Below are positions 56,673-64,000 of a stretch of DNA of 64,000 bases, piece by piece (position 1 is the first letter of the stretch; the number at the start of each line of letters is the position of its first letter). The stretch is from NCBI GenBank assembly GCA_022376465.1, contig JACDTU010000012.1:1-64000 (forward strand). Direction: 5' to 3'. The notes below the pieces were generated by a model. That model saw nothing but the letters and a program-made list of their open reading frames with translations, had not been told where the DNA came from and searched no databases. The DNA comes from Cubamyces lactineus (lineage: Eukaryota; Basidiomycota; Agaricomycetes; Polyporales; Polyporaceae). A program made the translations under genes and the position numbers.

Positions 56673-59600
56673 ATGCTCGGTCCGCAGAACGCGCAGGAAT
56701 TCATCCGCGCACTAAAGGCGTCCTCCGACCCGCCTCACGTCGGAGGCCCCTCTAAAATTGACATTGCTAAGGATGCTTGGGAGAACACTCACCTCTATGT
56801 CCCAAATAAGGCGGAGGCGATCATCGAGTGGCTGTTAACTCGTTTGCTGAAGGACAGGTCTAGAGACCGGTATGAAGTCCTCTCACTCTTACCCCGAGCA
56901 CACATTGAACCATGCATTAGACAGTCGAACCCTCTCTGTGATATCCGGTACTGGGATCTTCTTGCGAAGATACTCACGTCCGAGAAGCATGGCGATCACG
57001 GCCGTACATCGCGAGCGTGGCTTGTACCGTTATTGAACCGCGTCCCCATTGCCCCAGTGATCCTATCATACCTCGAGCTTGTCGCCTCGGAAGGATCCCT
57101 TGACATTGCGCAGTATGCGGCTGTTTCACAATGCATCACAGCCCTCTGGCCACTGGCCGTCCCGAAATTCAACCCCGACACGTTGTTGGAATGCTTTGGC
57201 GCAGCTGTCCACTTGGTGGTAGCCCACGGGGGCCGGCAGCCGCCTGACTGCGAATCACAGCTTCTGAACGAGTCGCGCGCACTATCGCTGATCGTCCAGT
57301 CATACCGCGCATCCCTTGTCAACGCTGGGTCGAAAAGGAAGGTACGAGAATGCCGCTATCTAAACCGGACGAGTGCATCCATTCATAGAATCACCTGTCC
57401 AGCAACTGTACACGCTCTTCTTGCAGAAGCACCTCAAGTCCTGGCTGGAAGTTGCCACCCGCAGTTGGGGAGGCCAGAACGTTCGATCATCGCTAGAAGC
57501 GGACATGTACGACGCCGGCATAGAGACCGTATTTGTACTCGAAGTCCTAAAGCCGGCAGCGGACCAGAAACACGACTCTGCCTTGGTGGAAGCTCTCGAA
57601 CGGACGATGCAAGCTTCATATGAGATTGTGCTTCGTCCTCTCCCTCGCCTGTTTGCGTCTTACGTGCAGACAGTCAAACGTCACAAGAGCGCACTCTTCG
57701 GTCAAGGCTCAAGCCAGGTGCCGGGGCAGATTGCCTACCAGGTGCAGGCTGCGGCAATGGCGTTCTATTCGAACTTAAGTACCCTCACACGCGCTGGAGG
57801 CGACGATGACTTCTGGCGGTGTCGCGTCTCATTGCTCGATGTTGTAGAGAAAGAGAACCTCTTCAACCCAAAGGACGACGAGGCGAGGATTTTGCTCAGG
57901 CAGGATGGTGACATCGCAGTCGAAACGCTCAACAATGCACATGATGGTCAGTTTACAGCAACCCATGCGTCAAACCATAATTAATGACACTGTGGATAGA
58001 AGCACACACCTTCCGTACCGACAGCGCCGTGCAGGTCCTTGCCCTGTTGACAAGAATTGATTACGACCTCATGTCCACGAGCGCTGCTGTTCTGTTCCCG
58101 AGGCTGGTCGCAGTAAGTCTCGTCTAACCACATCCCGTTGAGTAGTATTCATGTTCCCGGAATAGATCCCTTCGGCGATCTCATCGACGCTGCAATACTT
58201 GAAGCTTCTGCTCGAGTACGATTCGAAGACTCGGAATCTCCCTGCTTCGATCATGCACGTTTCGGATGCGTTCTCTGTGCCACATCTGCAACGCATCCCT
58301 GGAGGCCCCAGGGCTGCCTATGAGGCGGCGTCGGCAGGGCCGCTGACTAGCCTGACCTTCCTTGACGAGTTGTCAAGAGCCGTGCACAGCTTCCTCACGC
58401 CTGGCCAGGTCCTTGAGACCATCGGCGATATTTCACGGACCCTCAAAGACGCTCATGCACACTTCTTGGACCGCGAGGCAAAGCTGTCTGCTGACCGCGG
58501 CGACGGCCCCAGGAAGAAACGCAGAAAGGACACGTCCTTGTCCGAGGACCGCACGGAACCAGAGTATCATGCAGTGTCTTTCGCGCTTATTGCGCGAACG
58601 ATGGTCGTTGTCCTCAGGTCGCTCCCTTTGCATACCCTGACGGATGACGTTCGGCTGGAGGCCGAGAAGGCAATCATGGATGTGCACTCCGCTGTTGCCT
58701 GCCGCATTCTTCGAGACGGCTTCCTCCAGGCTGATCGCAGGGACTCATGGCATTGGCAGATGGTTATCGCGGGATCGTTGCGCCTGCACCTCGGCTTGGC
58801 GTGCACGCCGGGCCTTCTGCAGCAATCGCATCTTGAGCAGCCTATTCTGTCCGCGCTGCTGGCCTCCATAGCTGCGCCTTCGGTTTTGCAGGAGTTAGTA
58901 GTGGAGATGGTAATTGCTATACTGGTTTCAACGAGTGTATGCTCACGCGAAATGACAGTTCCGGACTCTACTACACCAATGCAGTGTCGATGCGCTTCCA
59001 CCACATGATGTGCTTGGTGCACTCCTGTCATATCTCGAAAATCATCCCCCATCAGCATCGACTACATGGTCAGGCAAGGCCCATGTTTTGAGCACTGGCG
59101 CGGAAGCTGCCGTAGCGCTCCTGCATGTACTCGCAGACAGGTGGTTGCCCTACTTCGAGTAAGTCGCCATCATTCATGCGTCTTGAGCAGTCGCTTATCC
59201 TACCAACAGTGTGTGGTCGACCAAGGAGCAACGAGAGCGACTGGCCCAGATATTGACAAGTATCAGACTGAGCGAAGACGCGCCGAAACCAGGGTCGACT
59301 CTGACTATCTCCTCGATATTTACTCGCATGCTGCACGACGCGCAGTTCTGGGAGTTATTGAACACAAGAGGTAAGAGTTTCTTCGGTATGCCGCTGTTGT
59401 TCTGGGCTCATATGTTTGTAAGATGCATTCGTCGCGCAGTTGAACCAGCAGACAGCCTCGCTCGACGAGTTTGAAGTGCCCAAACTGCTCGCGCGTAAGG
59501 GCGCTCGGCGCTTACCTGATGACATCCTCCGCTACGTCTCGGCCTACGACGTTCTCTTGCGTGTTCCTCCGGAATACCTCCCGCGAGCGATGCATATCGA

Positions 59601-61721
59601 GTTCCTTAAGCGTGGTTTTGTAGCCGACATACTCGTCTACACCGCTTGCAAGGAGGGGAAACAAACTACCGCCTCGACACAGCATCTTCTCGTCATCCGC
59701 GAGTTCCTCCGCCGCACGATCGCGTTCCTGGGGAGTGTGGAGAACGTAGTATGTATTGTGACATGTATCGCCTAATGACCCACTGATCGTGATTCGTAGG
59801 TCACGAAGGAGTTCTTGGAGTACTTAATCGCGCACGCACCTGTTGCGGATCATGCGTCCTTGTCCAGTACCGACGGGTATGTAAGCTCGGTGACCATGGA
59901 GCTCATTGATATGTACCAAGGGTACGTAAGCACCTTTGTGTGCCGTATGATTGCCTAAACTGACCTCGTACTAGGACCCTCGTGCGATCCGCGAAGAGAG
60001 GTAGCATAGGCGTTCTCGCCGATCTCGTGAATCGCTATATCAGTCTTGATGGAGCCAAAGGCTCAGTCATAGCCCGGAGAGCTTCGCTGCTTCTCATCGA
60101 CACCCTTGTGAGGGAAGGTACAGTGACGGAGTAAGTAATGCCGTCGAAGCTGTGCATTGCATCATACTAATGTTTCGGCAGCTTCCCCGAAGAACTCGTC
60201 AGTTTGTTGCGTGCAATGTACAAGCGGCTGCTCGCCCTGAGCGCATCTTCAGTCGCTCAGCCTGGGTTGAGTCTCGATGTCGATGTTCTAGATACGTGGT
60301 CACATGTACAGTCACTGAGACGATGGTTGCAAGAAGAGGGTAAGCCCGTTTGAGTCGCGTGCCGTTGCGTATGCTCAACAGTTTGTTCTGTAGATCAGGA
60401 TATGCCCGCCGTTGGCAGACCTCTTGTCCAACGGTTGCTCTCTTGGAGGGGCAATAAGCAGGAAGTCGGGGCTCTTGCTCCAGTCGTGCTAGCGGTCATG
60501 CTGGGGGAGATGCAAGCTGTTACGCCAGCCCGGCGCAGGGAGGAGCTCGAATACATAGTCGTTGCATATCTGGCCTTTACGCGCTTCTGCGGACGTCAAG
60601 GTTGGTCCTTTGTGATGTCGTCAATCCCACTTATGCTCACCTCGGCACAGACATGAAGCAGCTCGATTCTAAGTTGGGAGTCGCATGCCGATCGTTATCT
60701 GCAGATGACTTCGCCGGGGTACTAGATCTCATATCCGATGGGCTTTCCTTGCAGGGCGGGCTATCGACCAAGGACGTTGCGAGCCTTATTCGATTGTCTA
60801 CCACTGTCCTACACGATGCTCCCGAGGGTGAGTCCCCGATGTTGAGGTGCGGCGATATGATTGTTGACCATCAGACAGGCACCTCGCGGGTCTGCCAAGC
60901 ATTCGCCACAAAATCACTGAACATGTTCGCTGACGACGAGCGTTTCGTTGCGGACTTAGAACTTCGCAGCGAAGTTATCGAGTTCCTGGTCCGACAATGC
61001 AATGATAGAGTACGATTGCCTCGTTCCTGTCCCCACCGAGAATGTTACTGACCATCTGAACTAGCCCGCTTCCCTCAGGCCAGCGGATCTATCAAGTCTG
61101 TGGTCACTTCTTCGATCCCTTCTTGCCAATTCGCCAGTGCATGAGCCATCGACTGATGCCACAGTTTTCCACGGCGTTGTCAACGTCCTGAGCGCATTGG
61201 TCCGACTGCGCCGAGACCTGGTCTTGAACACCCTCCCTCACCTCGGGTTCATCCTGCGCCAACTCGTCTCTTGTCTTCGTAGCTTGCGTCCACAGCTCGG
61301 CGGCAAACAGAGCCGGATAGTGCTCGACACGCTCCCGCGATGGATCGCCCCATCACAACCGCTCTCCGCACAAGAGAGCAAGGCGCTTGCACGTCTTCTC
61401 ACGACACTCACAACGAAGACCATGATCCGAACGCACAGCGCTGCTGCAGAGACACAGAAGCCCGAGTCGCTCGTCCGGCCGTTCTCGAAGCACGCGGCGT
61501 ATGTGCTGACGGCATACGTCGAGGCGGTGAACGACCCGCTCTGCTTCGTCTCCTCCGCTATCCGCAAGGAGCTGCAGCCTGGGCTCTTCGCGCTATGTGA
61601 CATGCTTGGCGAGCACAACCGGGACGCGATGATGGTGTCTGCGCTGGATGCTGGCGGGAAGGTGACCATGAAGGCGCTCTGGAAGGAGTACGAGAAGCAG
61701 AGATACGTCGGGAAGGGCTAA
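56673..61721 (+). CDS. URB2: Urb2/Npa2-family ribosome biogenesis protein
   Basis: Fourteen exons: 56673..57341, 57403..57946, 58000..58112, 58166..58909, 58959..59158, 59210..59370, 59423..59748, 59800..59921, 59975..60130, 60182..60339, 60394..60600, 60651..60827, 60879..61009, 61065..61721 (1454 aa); all phases agree. The protein is almost entirely alpha-helical repeat. The conserved Urb2/Npa2 C-terminal domain is clear: LLTTLTTKT ... FSKHAAYVLTAYVEAV ... VSSAIRKELQPGLFALCDML ... ALWKEYEKQRYVGKG. A basic patch (PRKKRRKDTS) near residue ~530 is NLS-like. Urb2 belongs to the early 60S (Npa1/Dbp6) complex in the nucleolus. Conservation is low outside the C terminus, so single intron borders in the middle are less certain. 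Confidence 0.88.
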
Positions 61722-61958
61722 AAGTATTGTACAATCTGTGTTACTTGCAACCGTTGTTGCTCATATATCGCACGGCGTTGTCATGAAGAGGCGATCTATA
61801 ATGATGCTGGGTAACCAATAGGCCGAAAGCGTATAAAGCACAGTGTTATTACAGCATAAGTCAACTTCTATAAGCAATCGTCCAACGCATCGCCCGCCCA
61901 AGGTCTACCCTGAAAGCTCTAGTAGAGAAGGAATCTTGACTAGCCATGTTGCGGCCGC
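61722..61958. other. Convergent spacer
   Basis: Short 3' UTR region between URB2 (+) and the threonine aldolase gene (-). No features seen. Confidence 0.5.
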
Positions 61959-63703
61959 TCAGGCCTTGACCTTGACGTACATGTTCTTGTGCGACCTCCC
62001 GTTCGTCAGCGGCACTTCGGGCTTGACGAACCCAGCCGCCTTCTTCTCCTCGGCAAGCTGGCGGATGACGCTGAGGAGGTCCTCGACGGCCTTGGGGGAT
62101 GTCTGAATGTGCACAACGAGACGCGAACCGCCAAGCTTGATGGGCTCGGGCAACGCACGGGCGCGCTCGATGATCTCGGCGTAGGTCACACCAACGGGCG
62201 AAGGGTCGAAGAACACCTGCATCGACCGGTGAGCCGAGCTACGGTCGGAATTGCAGATAGCGGAGACATACCATGCACGTCTCTACGGGGCCCAGGATGT
62301 CGACACCGATCTCCCGAAGGCCGGCCTCGAGCTTCCTCGTGAGTGCGTGCACGGCGGGCAGGCGGGGGAAGTTGTGGGTGAGCGCATACGCAGCGGCGGC
62401 GGTCATGAACCCAGTCTGCCTCATGCCACCACCGAAGAGCTTGCGGAACCAGCGCGCCCTGGAAATAAACTCCTTCGTGCCGACGAGGCATGACCCGATA
62501 GGCGCACCTATGACGGAAGGTTTGCGATAAGAATACTTGCGATTGGGGAGCGGACTTACCGAGACCCTTGCTGAGGCACAAGCTGACGCTGTCGAACGGC
62601 GCGCAGAGGTCCTTCACCGAGATACCGGTCTCGGCGGCGACGTGCCAGATACGCGCACCGTCAAGGTGCATTTTCACGCCCACGCTGTGGGCGTATTCTG
62701 AGATGCGGATGATCTCGTCCTGGGGGAAGATGGACCCATTCAGTGTGTTTTCGAGTGAGATGACTTCGGTCGGGGAGCTAGATAGAATTATTAGCGAGCG
62801 TTCATGTAGGGAGGGGGAGGTCACATGCCTGTGGAGGTCCGTGCCGAGCACGATATTCTCCTCAATGTCGGCGACGGTAAGGTGGTGGCCTATGGGATGT
62901 CGGTGAGCTATCGCGACTCACAAGCAATATATTAGCTCACCGTTCGAGGGAACGACCATCTGAGAGTGCGCGCCGGAGTGGAAGGCCGTTCCGCCGGCTT
63001 CGTAACTTCGTCGGAGATGAGCATAAGGTTTATGGGAGCCCGGTGGGAAAACACGAGTCACTCACCGAACGATGTGTGAACGGTGGTCGCACAGAACAGC
63101 GTACGGCGGCTGCTTGAGGTGTGTCCTCAGCGCGATCTGGTTGGACATGGTCCCAGACGGGAGGAAGAGGGCGTCCTCCTTGCCGGTGATTTTCGCGATG
63201 TGCGCCTCGAAAGCAAGCGTTGTGGGCTCATGGTAGACGGCGTCGCCAATGGAAGCCTTGGCAGCGTAGGCGTACATGTCGGGGGTAGGGGCTAGCCATG
63301 TATTACCATAAGAGGCACGCCACAACGCGATCGTCATAAGCTTCTACTAACCTGTGATAGTGTCGGCTGCGAATACATTAGCGCGCTGCTCGACCTCGAC
63401 CACATCCTTACTCACAGATGAAGCTCCTCGACACTTCCTGGAACCCTCGCATGTTGTCCTGCGTGCGCGGGGTCACCAAAGCAGTCATTGCGGTGCGCGC
63501 GCATGACTCACATCGGGCTCTAGCAGGGAGGAGAGGTCGACCTTGACTTCCTCAGCGATCTGAGCTCTAACGGCATCCATGTTCGCGGCCATGTTGACGG
63601 ATCTTCTAGTTAAGGAAGAGATGGAGGTGGCTGGGCACAACTGGGGCTTGGGCGGACGTGAGAGTAGGCTGGAGAGGGAGCGGCGGACGAGAGACAAGGA
63701 CAT
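61959..63703 (-). CDS. GLY1: L-threonine aldolase (PLP-dependent), likely mitochondrial form
   Basis: Nine exons: 63703..63512, 63458..63416, 63366..63352, 63291..63066, 63005..62941, 62889..62829, 62777..62560, 62507..62272, 62216..61959 (437 aa). A basic Ser/Arg/Leu leader precedes the core; translation from the internal ATG at 63592 would give a cytosolic form. Core motifs: SFISDTITAPTPDMY, GDAVYHEPTT, LFLPSGTMSNQIA, CDHRSHIVRYEAGG, VISLENTLNGS, MHLDGARIW, the PLP-binding lysine K271 in LSKGLGAPIGS, and FRKLFGGGMRQ. It cleaves threonine to glycine and acetaldehyde. Exon 3 is a 15-nt microexon. The intron 62778..62828 needs a GC donor (CACAG|GCATGT); using the nearby GT breaks the frame. 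Confidence 0.93.
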
Positions 63704-64000
63704 GGGATCCGTGCAATGCTCAGCAAGAGCATTATTTTATTTCTGCGACTGGCTAGATCCGGACGGTCCAATGGCCATGTGCGAGTCCTCGCAGGCTGTC
63801 CCTGGTCCTGTCAGCACCCTCGCCAAATCGTCAAAATGACAAAAAAATCATATTCGCGGCGGCGCAGATCGCGCCGGTCCTGAGATTAGATTATCAGCGT
63901 CTGTGCCCACGTGGCTTTGCTGTGCCTCGCTCTCGATGAGCCGGCGGGTGGTTCTCGAATCTCGAGCTCGTCGTGGCCGGTGGGCGTCGACCGCACCGTC
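63704..64000. other. Right edge, upstream of threonine aldolase
   Basis: Promoter of the threonine aldolase gene, with an inverted CCAAT box near 63768 on the plus strand (minus-strand ATTGG). No other gene seen to the window end. Confidence 0.4.

Overview
The window looks like nuclear DNA of a filamentous basidiomycete, most likely an Agaricomycete. The genes are packed closely on both strands. They carry many short introns (about 45-70 nt, GT...AG with CTNAN-type branch sites), and the coding DNA is GC-rich. The gene content is fungal: CTR copper transporter, LysM protein, GH27 alpha-galactosidases, Mph1/FANCM, Urb2/Npa2 and several Agaricomycete-style orphan proteins. There are no operons, ribosome binding sites or CRISPR arrays. 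I saw no convincing tRNA, rRNA or transposon. I rebuilt 28 gene models by joining exons by hand; a model was kept when splice phases matched and family motifs stayed in frame across each junction.

Layout. 0-6 kb: a serine/proline-rich single-pass membrane protein (+) converging on an RBM26/27-like RNA-binding protein (-). 6-11 kb: a tandem pair of secreted GH27 alpha-galactosidases (-). 11.8-17.6 kb: two paralogous RBR-type E3 ubiquitin ligases (+) on either side of a small cysteine-rich protein that carries an LRGG motif. 18-22 kb: GINS subunit Psf1 (+), a secreted LysM protein (-) and the mitochondrial Fe-S assembly ATPase Ind1 (+). 22.7-35.3 kb: Mph1/FANCM helicase (-), a G-patch/C2H2 protein (+), a BET bromodomain protein (-) and WDR70 (-). 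35.6-47.2 kb: a small orphan (+), frataxin (-), a single-domain rhodanese (-), a CTR copper transporter (+), a BIM1/X325-like copper-binding GPI protein (+), a doubtful small gene (+), a two-domain mercaptopyruvate sulfurtransferase (-) and V-ATPase subunit C (+). 48.5-56 kb: a multi-KH RNA-binding protein (-), an ITT1/RNF14-type RBR ligase (-) and two small orphans (-). 56.7-63.7 kb: Urb2/Npa2 ribosome-biogenesis factor (+) and a threonine aldolase (-).

The most interesting associations are the adjacent copper transporter and BIM1/X325-like protein, and the RBR pair with the LRGG/Cys-rich small protein between its members. The alpha-galactosidases are a recent tandem duplication that differs by two introns. 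One of these introns-in-common has become GC-AG in one copy. At least three introns in the window need a GC donor to keep frame. Exons of 15 and 18 nt occur and would be missed by automatic annotation. Most of the remaining genes are conserved housekeeping genes whose neighbourhood probably means little.
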